Source of the DNA: Myxococcales bacterium
Lineage (GTDB): Bacteria; Myxococcota_A; UBA9160; SMWR01
Reading direction: 5' to 3'
Assembly (NCBI GenBank): GCA_013215605.1
Contig: JABSQW010000433.1
Coordinates: 1-34,792 of the forward strand
Length of the DNA: 34,792 nt
The notes under the pieces were generated by a model that worked only from the letters and a program-made list of their open reading frames with translations, searched no databases and was not told the DNA's origin. This document shows, piece by piece, positions 6,735-15,280 of this stretch; the first letter of the stretch is position 1, and each line of letters begins with the position of its first letter. The position numbers were made by a program, and so were the translations under genes.

Positions 6735-7901
6735 ATGAGCTTCGAACTTGACCACCGGGCGCTCATGGAGCAGGCCCATCGTGGTACGGGCCTCGATGAT
6801 TTCGGAGATGTCCAATTCGAAGAGCCTCTCGGTGTCCTGGTCGATGCGCTGACTCGAGAGGCCAGACTCGACGACACGCGCCGGGCCCAGGCGGAGGCCA
6901 CCCTGGTCTCGTGCCTGTCGAAGCGCTTGCACCTGGTGCAGGACCGAAAGACCCACCCCTCCATCGCCGACGAGGTGATCACCGCGCCGATATTCATCGT
7001 CGGCCTGCCCCGAACAGGTTCGACCCACCTCCACGCACTCCTCGGACAGGTGGAAGGCGTGCGGACGCCGCTTCTGTGGGAGATTCAGCTGCCATCGCCG
7101 CCCCCCGACCGGGAGACCCGATACACGGATCCTCGCATCGCGCAGGTCCAGGCTGCCGTAGACCAGACGCCTTCAGAGCTGCTGGTCCGACATCCAGTGG
7201 ACCCGCAGAGACCCGAGCAATGCAACGGGCTGAGCGACTGGAGTTTTCTGGACCAGACTCTACTCGCTCCCTACGAGGTCCCGAGCTACCGCGAGTGGCT
7301 GTTCAACGCCGACTACTCGCCCGCCTACGTTGCGCACCGGCGGACACTGCAGCACCTCCAGTGGCGGGTCCCTGGGCGGTGGGTCCTGAAGTATCCGAAG
7401 CATCTGCTCAGCCTGGATGCACTGCTTGCGGAATACCCCGACGCCCGGCTGATCTGGACCCATCGCGATCCGGCCAGGGTCCTTCCCTCGGTCGCCAGCT
7501 TGACCGGCCTCATGCGCTCGGCCACTCCCGGATACGACCCGCGCCGTTTCGGGCCGGAGTGGGTGCTTCTCGAAGAGCTCTGCCTGAGGCGCGGCCTGGA
7601 CGTGCGCGATCGGGTAGCCGGCGCCCTGGGCCGCGACATCGACGTGCACTACCAGGACCTGATGCGGGATCCGGTCGGAACCGTCAACGCCATCTGCTCT
7701 CGCGCTGGGATTCTTTTCGCGGAAACTTCTCGTCGCAACGTCGAGCGCTGGGTCGATGAGCACCCCAAGACGCGCCACGGTGTGCACCGCTACCGCGCGG
7801 AGGACTTCGGACTCGATCGCGCTGCGCTGCGCCGACGCTTTGCCTTCTACATCGAGCGGTTCGGCGTCGAGCTGGAAGCATCCGACGGAGCGGCCCGATG
7901 A
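6735..7901 (+). CDS. Sulfotransferase family protein
   Basis: A 388-residue protein of the Sulfotransferase_3 family, which transfers sulfate from PAPS to hydroxyl or amine groups of small molecules. The 5'-phosphosulfate-binding loop GLPRTGST is at residues 90-97. A helix with RWVLKYPKHL and the strand-loop ARLIWTHRDPARVLPS, carrying the 3'-phosphate-binding Arg/Ser region, follow in the right order. The start ATG has GGGGA 5 bases upstream. Large bacterial members of this type occur near steroid and terpenoid degradation genes, where their substrates are mostly unproven. The last four bases overlap the start of the epimerase gene (ATGA), indicating translational coupling. Confidence 0.85.
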   Translation: MSFELDHRALMEQAHRGTGLDDFGDVQFEEPLGVLVDALTREARLDDTRRAQAEATLVSCLSKRLHLVQDRKTHPSIADEVITAPIFIVGLPRTGSTHLHALLGQVEGVRTPLLWEIQLPSPPPDRETRYTDPRIAQVQAAVDQTPSELLVRHPVDPQRPEQCNGLSDWSFLDQTLLAPYEVPSYREWLFNADYSPAYVAHRRTLQHLQWRVPGRWVLKYPKHLLSLDALLAEYPDARLIWTHRDPARVLPSVASLTGLMRSATPGYDPRRFGPEWVLLEELCLRRGLDVRDRVAGALGRDIDVHYQDLMRDPVGTVNAICSRAGILFAETSRRNVERWVDEHPKTRHGVHRYRAEDFGLDRAALRRRFAFYIERFGVELEASDGAAR

Positions 7902-8863
7902 TCACCGGCGCCAAGATCCTGATCACCGGCGTGCGTGGCAGTGTTGGACTCCCCCTCGCGCTCGATCTCGCCGCGGAGAACGAGGTCTGGGGAATCGCTC
8001 GGTTCGCCGAGGCGCCGCCCCCCGAAGATGTGGAGGCCGTGCCTTGGAGTCGTGCGTCGCTCGAAGCAGCGGGGATCACCACCCGGGCCATCGACCTCGG
8101 CGCCGGCGATTTCGACGACCTCCCCGACGACTTCACGTATGTCCTGCACCTGGCCTGGCAACGGGGTCCGCTCGCCGAGCTGGAAGACGTCCTCCGGACC
8201 AACGTCGAGGGCGCTGGCCTGCTACTGCAGCACTGCCGGAAGGCCAGGGCGGCACTCGTGATGTCCGGAATGGGCATCTACAGCGGGCAGAACGACCCCT
8301 GGCATGCCTATTCGGAAACCGACCCTGTCGGTCGAGGCGCGACCGCCTACGCCGCCACGAGTCCCGCTTCGAAGCTAGGAGTCGAGGCCGTCGCCCGTTT
8401 TTGCGCGCGGGCCTTCGATCTGCCCACCGTCATCACACGCCTGAACACATTCATGGGTACGCCCGACTCGTTCCCCGGGCGGCACATCGCCGCCGTACTC
8501 GCCGGTGAGACGATGTTCGCTCCCCACGACCCCAATCCCCACACACCGATTCACATCGATGACATGAAGGATCAGCTCGAAGCTCTCCTCGATGCGGCGG
8601 CCACGCCGGCCCTGATCACGAACTGGTGCGGCGACGAGACCGTCACCGCGCAGGACTGGGTCCAGAGGGCGTCCGAACTGTCGGGCCGCGAAGGCCGGCT
8701 CGAGGTCCGTGCGCCCGCCCCGGGAAGTCCCCTGGGCACGCGAGCCGATCCCAATCGCCGCCAGTCGATCACAGGCCCTTGCCGCACGGTGTTCGACGAC
8801 GAGTACCGACGCCTGTTCGCGACGGTGAGTGCCCACGCGCGCGCTGTCGGAACCAACGGCTGA
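7898..8863 (+). CDS. NAD-dependent epimerase/dehydratase family protein (extended SDR)
   Basis: A 321-residue extended short-chain dehydrogenase/reductase. The nucleotide-binding loop ITGVRGSVG sits at residues 9-17, a variant of TGxxGxxG. The Asp region 'AIDLGAGDFDDLPDDFTYVL' follows, then the 'AYAATSPASKLGVEAV' segment. The last lacks a clear YxxxK: the position normally holding the catalytic Tyr is not obvious, so the protein may bind NAD(P) without classical epimerase activity. Its start overlaps the sulfotransferase stop by ATGA. Possible roles are oxidation or reduction of a hydroxyl or keto group on a ring substrate, or 3-beta-hydroxysteroid-dehydrogenase-like chemistry. This is inference from context. 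Confidence 0.75.
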   Translation: MITGAKILITGVRGSVGLPLALDLAAENEVWGIARFAEAPPPEDVEAVPWSRASLEAAGITTRAIDLGAGDFDDLPDDFTYVLHLAWQRGPLAELEDVLRTNVEGAGLLLQHCRKARAALVMSGMGIYSGQNDPWHAYSETDPVGRGATAYAATSPASKLGVEAVARFCARAFDLPTVITRLNTFMGTPDSFPGRHIAAVLAGETMFAPHDPNPHTPIHIDDMKDQLEALLDAAATPALITNWCGDETVTAQDWVQRASELSGREGRLEVRAPAPGSPLGTRADPNRRQSITGPCRTVFDDEYRRLFATVSAHARAVGTNG

Positions 8864-8971
8864 AGGTGCGGCTCACATGAGAAGCGAGGCAGGGACTCGA
8901 GGATCTCTCGAACAGCCACGAGATTCATCGGGTGCGGGGTCGACGGGGCCTCGCTCAAGAGGAGAACGACG

Positions 8972-9790
8972 ATGCGGCTAGAAGGCAAAGTGGCGCTGGT
9001 GACCGGCGGGACCCGTGGAATCGGCCAGGGCATCGTGGAGATGCTTGCTCACGAAGGCGCGGCGGTAGCGTTCACCGGGCGATCGGAGGACAGGGGTCGC
9101 AAGGTACAGGACGCCGTGCGCGACGAGGGCGGGCAGGCTCTCTACATCTGCGCCGACAACTCTCGCGAGAACGAGGTCGCCGATGCGGTGCGCACGACCG
9201 TCGAGACCTTCGGTCCGCTGACGACGCTCGTGAACAACGCGATCTCGGATGACGCGGGCAGCGGCCGCGACACGCGCGTCGACACGATGGACAACGAGAC
9301 ATTCGACAACATCATGGAGATCTCGCTCAAGGGGACGTTCTGGGCCAGCAAGTACGCCATCCCCGAGATGCGCCGGGCCGGGAACGGCTCGATCGTGAAC
9401 ATCTCCGCGAGCTCGAGCAAGAGATCGTTGGCTGAGAGGCCCGCGTACCAGGCATCGAAGGGCGCTATCAACGCGCTCACCCGCCAAATGGCCGCCGCTT
9501 ACGGCAAGGAAAACATCCGATCCAATGCCATCATCGTCGGATTCATCTTCACCGGAACCCCAGAGATGACTGCAATCCTGGCGCGCCCAGAACTCCGCGC
9601 AGCGTTCGAGAAGAACATCCTCGTGCCCGAGCTCGGTGCGCCTGCCGATATCGCTGCAGGTGTCGTCTACCTGGCGTCTGACGAGTCCAAGTATGTCACC
9701 GGCTCGCAGTTGACCATCGACGGCGGAGCGCTTTGCCATCAGTCGCTTCCCGAACTCGACTTCGAGGCGCTGCAGACCGAGTCGTCCTAA
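8972..9790 (+). CDS. Short-chain dehydrogenase/reductase (classical SDR, FabG-like)
   Basis: A 272-residue classical SDR. The cofactor loop TGGTRGIG lies at residues 11-18, NNA appears in the 'TTLVNNAISDD' segment, the catalytic serine lies in the 'VNISASSSK' region, and Tyr159-x-x-x-Lys163 (YQASK) is intact. The C-terminal 'SKYVTGSQLTIDGGA' is typical. It interconverts an alcohol and a ketone with NAD(P)H; in this setting a 3-hydroxyacyl-CoA or ring hydroxyl is plausible. The ATG has GAGGAG 8 bases upstream. It is separated by about 108 bases from the epimerase gene and 152 from the acyl-CoA dehydrogenase pair, all in the same direction. Confidence 0.93.
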   Translation: MRLEGKVALVTGGTRGIGQGIVEMLAHEGAAVAFTGRSEDRGRKVQDAVRDEGGQALYICADNSRENEVADAVRTTVETFGPLTTLVNNAISDDAGSGRDTRVDTMDNETFDNIMEISLKGTFWASKYAIPEMRRAGNGSIVNISASSSKRSLAERPAYQASKGAINALTRQMAAAYGKENIRSNAIIVGFIFTGTPEMTAILARPELRAAFEKNILVPELGAPADIAAGVVYLASDESKYVTGSQLTIDGGALCHQSLPELDFEALQTESS

Positions 9791-9942
9791 GTGTGTTCAC
9801 TCTGTGATTCCGGACCGCACCCCACGTTGGAGGTCGCTGAGCGTCAGCTTTGGCGGGAATGATCCGCCCTAAACGTTGATATTCCCACGAACTTGGCGAC
9901 CTTCACCGCTGGTCCGGAGGATGAATTACTCCAGAGGTTCCC

Positions 9943-11145
9943 ATGATTGCCGAACTCGAGGCGCTCGCCGGGTTTCGCGCCGACGTGCGTGAGTGGTGCC
10001 GAGAACACGTGCCTGCGGATTGGGTGGCCCGGATGACCGGCGCCTCGGTCGACGAGAGCCTGGAATTCCAGCGCGTGTGGCTCGCCGAATTGAGGGAGGG
10101 TGGCCTGGCGGCGCCCCATTGGTCGTCGGAGTGGACGGGTCGCGACTACTCCTTCGAAGAAGAGATCGTCATCGCCGAAGAGATGGCGCGGGCACGTGCG
10201 CCGCGTCTCGACACCTTTTTCGTCTCGCTCTATCACACGTATGGGCTGCTCATGGAAGCGGGAACGGAGGCGCAACGCCGACGCCATCTCCCAGCGATTC
10301 TCGATCACGGGGAAATCTGGTGTCAGGGATTCTCGGAGCCGAACGCGGGATCGGATCTCGCGTCGCTGCGCACCCGGGCCCAGCGCCGGGGCGATGTCTA
10401 TGTGGTGAACGGGCAGAAGGTCTGGTCGACCTACGCGATGCACGCGCGCTTCTGCTTGCTGCTCGCGCGCACCGATCCCGCAGCGCGGAAGAACAGGGGG
10501 ATCTCATACTTTCTACTCGATATGCGGACACCAGGCGTCGAGGTTCGCCCCATCGTGGATCTCGGCCGTCGTCAGGAGTTTTGCGAGCTCTTTCTCGTCG
10601 ATGTCGAGATTCCCGTCGAGAATCGCATCGGCGAGGAGAACGAAGGCTGGCGCATCGCGAATTCGACTCTGTCCACCGAGCGGAGCACGCTGCTTCTGAT
10701 GCCGGCCGAGCAGCTGCGGGTCGCATATTGGATGCTGGTCGATCTCGCGCGCACAACCCCGGGTTCGGGCGGGAGGCCCGCGATTGAGGACGTGGGCGTT
10801 CGACGCGATCTCGCGGGCTTTCATGCTGAGATTGCGAACCTGCGGTTGTTGATCAACCGGATGCTCACGCAAATGATTCGCGCTGGAGGCGCCGGTCCCG
10901 AGTCGTCGATCATCAAGCTCTACTACAGCGAACTTCTGCAGCGATTCACGTGCTATGCCGCGCAGCTCGGCGGCATGAAGACTCAAGAGCTCGCACCGCT
11001 ACTGGGAGCCGCACCCTATGTTTCCGGTGTCTGGGAGTTCGACTTCCTGAACTCCTACACCTGGACGATCTCCGCAGGCACGAATGAGATCCAGCGCAAC
11101 ATCATCAGCGAGCGAGTACTGGGAATGCCGCGGGAGCCGAAATGA
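9943..11145 (+). CDS. Acyl-CoA dehydrogenase, catalytic-type subunit of a heteromeric enzyme
   Basis: A 400-residue FAD-dependent acyl-CoA dehydrogenase. Family segments are in order: 'HLPAILDHGEIWCQGFSEPN', 'AGSDLASLRTRA' near the FAD/substrate contacts, 'VNGQKVWSTYA', and the C-terminal 'SAGTNEIQRNIISERVLGMP'. The usual MCAD-type glutamate in that last motif is replaced (SAGT instead of YEGT). A glutamate at residue 246 (STERST) matches the alternative catalytic position known in FadE26-type subunits of steroid side-chain dehydrogenases. The alignment is by eye. Its stop overlaps the next start (ATGA), so the two subunits are probably made in equal amounts and form a hetero-oligomer. Confidence 0.88.
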   Translation: MIAELEALAGFRADVREWCREHVPADWVARMTGASVDESLEFQRVWLAELREGGLAAPHWSSEWTGRDYSFEEEIVIAEEMARARAPRLDTFFVSLYHTYGLLMEAGTEAQRRRHLPAILDHGEIWCQGFSEPNAGSDLASLRTRAQRRGDVYVVNGQKVWSTYAMHARFCLLLARTDPAARKNRGISYFLLDMRTPGVEVRPIVDLGRRQEFCELFLVDVEIPVENRIGEENEGWRIANSTLSTERSTLLLMPAEQLRVAYWMLVDLARTTPGSGGRPAIEDVGVRRDLAGFHAEIANLRLLINRMLTQMIRAGGAGPESSIIKLYYSELLQRFTCYAAQLGGMKTQELAPLLGAAPYVSGVWEFDFLNSYTWTISAGTNEIQRNIISERVLGMPREPK

Positions 11146-12290
11146 TTCACCGGACGCGCACGGTGGACATGGACTCCGAGGAATTACGCGCCGCGATTCG
11201 CGACGTGCTCGATCGCGAAGCCACGAGCGAGCGAATTCGAGTCGTCATGGACGAGTCCAAAGGTCACGATGCGAAGCTCTATGCGTTGATGGCCGAGCTC
11301 GGCTGGACGGGCCTGGCGATTCCGGAGCAATACGGCGGGTCCGGTGCAACGCTGATCGAGCTGGGGGTGGTCCTCCAGGAGCTCGGGCGCTCGCTCGTGT
11401 CTTCGAGCTTCGAAGCCTCCGTCGTCCTGTTCGGCGGCGCGCTGCTTCTGGCCGGTCGAGAGGACCAGCGTGCTTCGTTTCTGCCGAGAATTGCCAACGG
11501 TGATCTACTCGCCAGCGCAGCGCTCGGAGGGGCCTCCGGTCGGTGCGAGGTCGGGAGCCTCGCGCTCACCGTGGAGCCACGCGGCGCTTCGCTATCGCTC
11601 AGCGGAAAATTGGAGTACGTCCCATCGGCAGATCTTTCCGAGCTAGTGTTAGTTGCCGCCCGCGGGCCGCAGGGAGACACGGCGTTGGTGCTTGTCGACC
11701 CTCGGCACGAGGCAATCGAGATCTCGCCGCAACCCGTCTTCGATCCGACGCGTCGGTTCTCACGGCTCGTGATGCACGATCACGTCGTTCCCCGGGAGTC
11801 GATGTTGGGTGATTTCTCGAACGGCGAGGCGCTTCGCGAACGGCTCATCGAACTCGGTGCCATCGCGCTCGCATCTGACAGCATGGGAGGCGCGGGCAAG
11901 GTGCTCGAATCGACGATCGCCTTCATGAAGGGGCGCGAGCAGTTCGGTCGCTCGATCGCGAGCTTTCAGGCTTTGAAACATCGCTGCGTCGACATGATGA
12001 TGCGTGCGGAGGCCAGCGCCGTCAGTGTCGAGATGGCTCTCGAAGCCTTCTCGCGCGAAGCGGAAGAGGCGCCGGTTGCCGCATCGGAGGCAAAATTCTA
12101 CTCCTGCGACAGCTATGTCCACGTCGCCAAGGAGGGCTTGCAGATGCACGGCGGTGTTGGTTTTACCTGGGAGTACGACTGCCACCTCTACCTCAAGCGC
12201 GCGTTGCTCAACCAGGCACTGCTCGGCGATTCGCGTTGGCATCGGGACCGTGTGGCCGATCTCGTGCTCGGGCCTGCTACCGCCCTTTGA
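11142..12290 (+). CDS. Acyl-CoA dehydrogenase, partner (probably non-catalytic) subunit
   Basis: A 382-residue acyl-CoA dehydrogenase-fold protein directly coupled to the preceding gene. It keeps the N-terminal helical domain ('GWTGLAIPEQYGGSGATLIE') and the C-terminal helices with 'KGREQFGRSIASFQALKH' (FAD and dimer contacts) and 'EGLQMHGGVGFTWEYDCHLY'. It lacks a recognisable catalytic glutamate at either usual site, and its middle beta domain is shortened. This matches the division of labour in alpha2beta2 acyl-CoA dehydrogenases such as FadE26-FadE27, where one partner supplies the base and the other completes the FAD sites. Its end overlaps the convergent enoyl-CoA hydratase gene by 14 bases. 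Confidence 0.87.
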   Translation: MIHRTRTVDMDSEELRAAIRDVLDREATSERIRVVMDESKGHDAKLYALMAELGWTGLAIPEQYGGSGATLIELGVVLQELGRSLVSSSFEASVVLFGGALLLAGREDQRASFLPRIANGDLLASAALGGASGRCEVGSLALTVEPRGASLSLSGKLEYVPSADLSELVLVAARGPQGDTALVLVDPRHEAIEISPQPVFDPTRRFSRLVMHDHVVPRESMLGDFSNGEALRERLIELGAIALASDSMGGAGKVLESTIAFMKGREQFGRSIASFQALKHRCVDMMMRAEASAVSVEMALEAFSREAEEAPVAASEAKFYSCDSYVHVAKEGLQMHGGVGFTWEYDCHLYLKRALLNQALLGDSRWHRDRVADLVLGPATAL

Positions 12291-13092
12291 ATTTCGGCGT
12301 GCGCTTGTCGCGTAGGGCTCCGATCGCCTCGGTGTAGTCCTCCGTCTGGGCTGCGTCGCATGAGCGCATGGCGTCAAGCTCCAACGACGACGCGAGGTCA
12401 CCGAGAGGCGCGCGGTTCAGCGCGTCCTTCATCCAGCTCAACGCAATCGGTGGGCCGCAGGCAATTCGGCGCGCGAGTTCGAGCGCCTCGCTTTCGAGCT
12501 CGACTGCGGGAACGACCCGGTTCACCAATCCGATTCGTTCCGCGTGCGTTGCTTCGATCCTGTCTGCGACGAACATCAATTCGCGCGCGCGGGCCAGGCC
12601 CACAAGGTGCGTCAGGAACCAGGCCGTGCCGTAGTCGCCCGGAAGCCCCAGCTTCGCGTATGCCGTGGTGAAGAACGCGCTGTCGCTGCAGATCCGCAGG
12701 TCGCAGGCGAGCGCCAGCGCAAAGCCGGCGCCGGCCGCTGGGCCGGCTACTGCGGCGATCGTCGGTGTTGGCAGGGTGTGCAGCAACAGAGAGATTTGGT
12801 GATCGCGGAGAACGACGCTCTTGCGCTCCTCGGGTGACTGCGGCTTGCCTTCGCGAGCCATGCTTTTGGTGTCACCGCCAGCGCAGAACGCGCCGCCTGC
12901 ACCTGTGAGCAGAACGCAGCCGACCTCTTCGTCGCGTCCGAGGCGAGGGAGGAGTTCGAGAAGGGCTGCCTTCATGTCCGCGCTCAACGCGTTTCGGGCC
13001 TCGGGGCGGTTGAGAGTCAGCACGCAGACCCGGTCGAAAAGCTGCGCCAGCAGCTCTTCGGTTCCGGTTTCTAAAGTTCGCCCCTCACTCAC
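12277..13092 (-). CDS. Enoyl-CoA hydratase/isomerase (crotonase family)
   Basis: A crotonase-fold protein of 271 residues from the GTG at 13092. Visible are 'VCVLTLNRPEARNALS' at the N-terminus, the first oxyanion loop 'AFCAGGDTKSMA', and the second 'AGPAAGAGFALALACDLRI' with the conserved Gly-rich turn. The acid/base region is 'AKLGLPGDYGTAWFL', where one of the two hydratase glutamates is replaced (PGDYG instead of PEAG/PELG). It may act as an isomerase or another crotonase. I chose the GTG at 13092 for its AAGGGTG 8 bases upstream; an in-frame ATG at 13122 has no ribosome binding site. It is convergent with the acyl-CoA dehydrogenase pair and divergent from the aldolase gene. Confidence 0.85.
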   Translation of the reverse strand: MSEGRTLETGTEELLAQLFDRVCVLTLNRPEARNALSADMKAALLELLPRLGRDEEVGCVLLTGAGGAFCAGGDTKSMAREGKPQSPEERKSVVLRDHQISLLLHTLPTPTIAAVAGPAAGAGFALALACDLRICSDSAFFTTAYAKLGLPGDYGTAWFLTHLVGLARARELMFVADRIEATHAERIGLVNRVVPAVELESEALELARRIACGPPIALSWMKDALNRAPLGDLASSLELDAMRSCDAAQTEDYTEAIGALRDKRTPKFKGR

Positions 13093-13230
13093 GACTGATT
13101 CACCCTTGGCCCCGAAATTCATTAATCGAGCGGGAAGGCGTTCTGTATACCATGAGAATGCGCGCGATGGCACAATGGAGCCAGCAGGTTGCCGCAGTCA
13201 GTGGAGCCTCCAACAAGTACGGAGCGCAAA

Positions 13231-13259
13231 TTGAATCTGATTTCGGTGGCGCGTATCCT
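13231..13259 (+). promoter_or_regulatory. Candidate sigma-70 promoter for the aldolase operon
   Basis: TTGAAT (13231-13236) and TATCCT (13254-13259) are separated by 17 bases, 40 bases before the aldolase ATG, in the gap between two divergent genes. This is a spacing match only, and such matches occur by chance. Confidence 0.3.
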
Positions 13260-13298
13260 GGGGCGGGCGGTCGCATTACTCAGCATGAGGATTCCGGA

Positions 13299-14078
13299 AT
13301 GAATGAGCTGATGAAGCTGAAGCTCGACGCGAACGAATTGATTCTCTGTTTGAGTATCGCGCAAGCTCGCACCGTCGACATCCCGATGATGGCCGCAGCC
13401 TGCGGCTACGACGCCATCTACGTCGACCTCGAGCACAGCGCGACATCGCTCGAAACCACCTCGATGCTTTGCGCCGCTGCGGTCGGTTTCGGTCTGATCA
13501 CGCTGGTGCGCGTTCCCTCGCACGACCATCAGTATATGACACGGGTGATCGACACCGGCGCGATGGGGGTAATCGTCCCACACGTCGACACGCGGGAGCA
13601 GGCCAAGCATATCGTAGACACGTGCAAGTTCCCGCCGATCGGCCACCGCTCGATTTCGGGCCCGAATCCGGTCACCCGCTACCGGCCGATGACCGTCACC
13701 GAGAACGTTGAGTTCCTAAATGAGCAGACTATCCTGGCAGCGATGCTCGAGACGCCCGGGGCGATCGAACAGGCGGATGCAATCGCCTCCGTACCCGGTC
13801 TCGACATGATTCTGATTGGGACTCATGATCTCACCGCCGAGATGGGGATCCTTGGCCAGTTTCGGCACGAGCGCTTCACAAAGGCGATGGAGACTGCGGC
13901 GGCAGCGTGCCAGAAGCACGGCGTGGTCATGGGCATTGCGGGTATTAAGGACCTTGACCTACTGGGAGAACTCGTCGGTCTGGGTGTACGCTTCGTCAGC
14001 GCGGGTACCGACACCGGGTTCTTCATGGAGGCGGCCAAGGCGCAAGCAGGTAGGCTGAGAACCGTTCTCGTACGTTAG
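13299..14078 (+). CDS. HpcH/HpaI-family class II aldolase/citrate lyase-like protein
   Basis: A 259-residue TIM-barrel aldolase. Family segments are 'YDAIYVDLEHSATSLE' (Glu and His near the metal/substrate site), 'LVRVPSHDHQYMTRVIDTGA' with the substrate-binding Arg, 'GVIVPHVDTREQA', 'LAAMLETPGAIEQAD' (metal-binding Glu) and 'MILIGTHDLTAEMGILGQF' (metal-binding Asp with the following loop). Members perform divalent-metal-dependent retro-aldol cleavage of 2-keto-4-hydroxy acids to pyruvate and an aldehyde. I chose the ATG at 13299 because GAGG is 8 bases upstream; the frame remains open further up to 13152. It is the first gene of a run of eight closely spaced same-strand genes reaching 21201. 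Confidence 0.88.
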   Translation: MNELMKLKLDANELILCLSIAQARTVDIPMMAAACGYDAIYVDLEHSATSLETTSMLCAAAVGFGLITLVRVPSHDHQYMTRVIDTGAMGVIVPHVDTREQAKHIVDTCKFPPIGHRSISGPNPVTRYRPMTVTENVEFLNEQTILAAMLETPGAIEQADAIASVPGLDMILIGTHDLTAEMGILGQFRHERFTKAMETAAAACQKHGVVMGIAGIKDLDLLGELVGLGVRFVSAGTDTGFFMEAAKAQAGRLRTVLVR

Positions 14079-14097
14079 TCTTCCGAGGGAGGTCAAA

Positions 14098-15228
14098 TTG
14101 TCGACCGAGATCCATCGAGAGCGGATTGACCATCCGATCGCCTGGTCGGGCAGCGACTTCCGGGACAAGGACGCCATCGCGTTCGACCTCTCGACGCGCC
14201 AGGTCGCTGCGCTCGAGGACATCGTGATGCGCACAGCCGCGCTGCCGCGGGATGAGGTGAGCCGCGAGCACTGCGGCCATATAGAGCTCGACAGGGCGCT
14301 CCAGGGGGTCTACGAGGAGGTCATCCGCGGTCGCGGGCTGGTGATCGTGCGCGGCTTCCCGGTGGACGACCACTCCATTGAGGAGAATGAGAGGATCTAC
14401 TGGGCTTTTTGCACCCACTTCGGCCCTCTCATGTCCCACAACTCCTTCGGTCACCGCATGGTCCGCGTTCGCGAGGAGGTGCTTCCCGGCGGAGTCCAAC
14501 CGGCTCGGGGCACGAAGTCGCGAGCCGAGTTGGCCATGCACAATGACGCCGCCGACATCTTCGCGCTGCTTTGCGTTCACCGGGCCGAGCAAGGGGGCGA
14601 GAGTCAGTTCTCTAGCGGTCCTGCAGCCCACAATGCGATCCTCGAATCTCGTCCTGACCTCCTACCGATCCTGTACCGCGGCTTTCCCCACCATCGCCGG
14701 AGCGAGCAGCCGGATCACCAGCCGGCGGTCACCCCATACGACGTTCCGATCTTTTCCAATGTCAACCAAACTCTCTGCATCAATTTCACGTACAGCAGTA
14801 TCCTGCCGGCGTTGCACGAGTTGGGCCGCGAGTTCACCGACCAGGAGGTTGAGGCGATCGACTTCCTACGAGCGATCCTGGTGGCGCAGCAGCTCGAGTT
14901 GGAGCTGGAGCCGGGAGAGGCCGTGATTGTCAACAACTACGCGATGTGCCACTCGCGCTCCGACTTCACCAACGGTGACACCCCTGAACGGTGCCGGTTG
15001 GTGTTGCGAGCCTGGATGGAGGTATCGCTTCGCGATCGTAGGCTTCCCGTCGGCCGTGAGTTCTTCCACATGGAGAACGCAGAGGGTCGACTTGGATACG
15101 ACCCGGTGCCGGGCCGCGAGGGGCGGATCTCGCAGAACGATTACAACGATGTTTCCGAAGATCTAGCAAACTTATTCAAGGCGGCTCAAGCGAAGCCCCG
15201 AGCGGGTACACGCGCGCCTCGGGGATGA
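14098..15228 (+). CDS. TauD/TfdA-family Fe(II)/2-oxoglutarate-dependent dioxygenase
   Basis: A 376-residue double-stranded beta-helix dioxygenase. The facial triad is visible as His148-x-Asp150 (MHNDAADIF) and His285 (MCHSRSDF). Arg304 (LRAW) is placed to bind the 2-oxoglutarate carboxylate. The N-terminal 'GRGLVIVRGFPVDDHS' strand matches the family. Members hydroxylate or cleave small carboxylic, sulfonic or ring compounds while converting 2-oxoglutarate to succinate and CO2. The start is a TTG with GGGAGG 6 bases upstream, 19 bases after the aldolase stop, suggesting one operon. It is longer than TauD (about 280 residues), with a C-terminal extension of polar residues. Substrate not assignable. 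Confidence 0.88.
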   Translation: MSTEIHRERIDHPIAWSGSDFRDKDAIAFDLSTRQVAALEDIVMRTAALPRDEVSREHCGHIELDRALQGVYEEVIRGRGLVIVRGFPVDDHSIEENERIYWAFCTHFGPLMSHNSFGHRMVRVREEVLPGGVQPARGTKSRAELAMHNDAADIFALLCVHRAEQGGESQFSSGPAAHNAILESRPDLLPILYRGFPHHRRSEQPDHQPAVTPYDVPIFSNVNQTLCINFTYSSILPALHELGREFTDQEVEAIDFLRAILVAQQLELELEPGEAVIVNNYAMCHSRSDFTNGDTPERCRLVLRAWMEVSLRDRRLPVGREFFHMENAEGRLGYDPVPGREGRISQNDYNDVSEDLANLFKAAQAKPRAGTRAPRG

Positions 15229-15280
15229 GCGCGGCTGGCGTTAGCCGCCAGACCCACGAGGCACCACTGCGGGAGATTTC

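Noticed and set aside
13152-13298. 49-residue N-terminal extension of the aldolase
   Set aside because: The extension has no family resemblance, and a good ribosome site stands before the ATG at 13299, where the homologous region begins.
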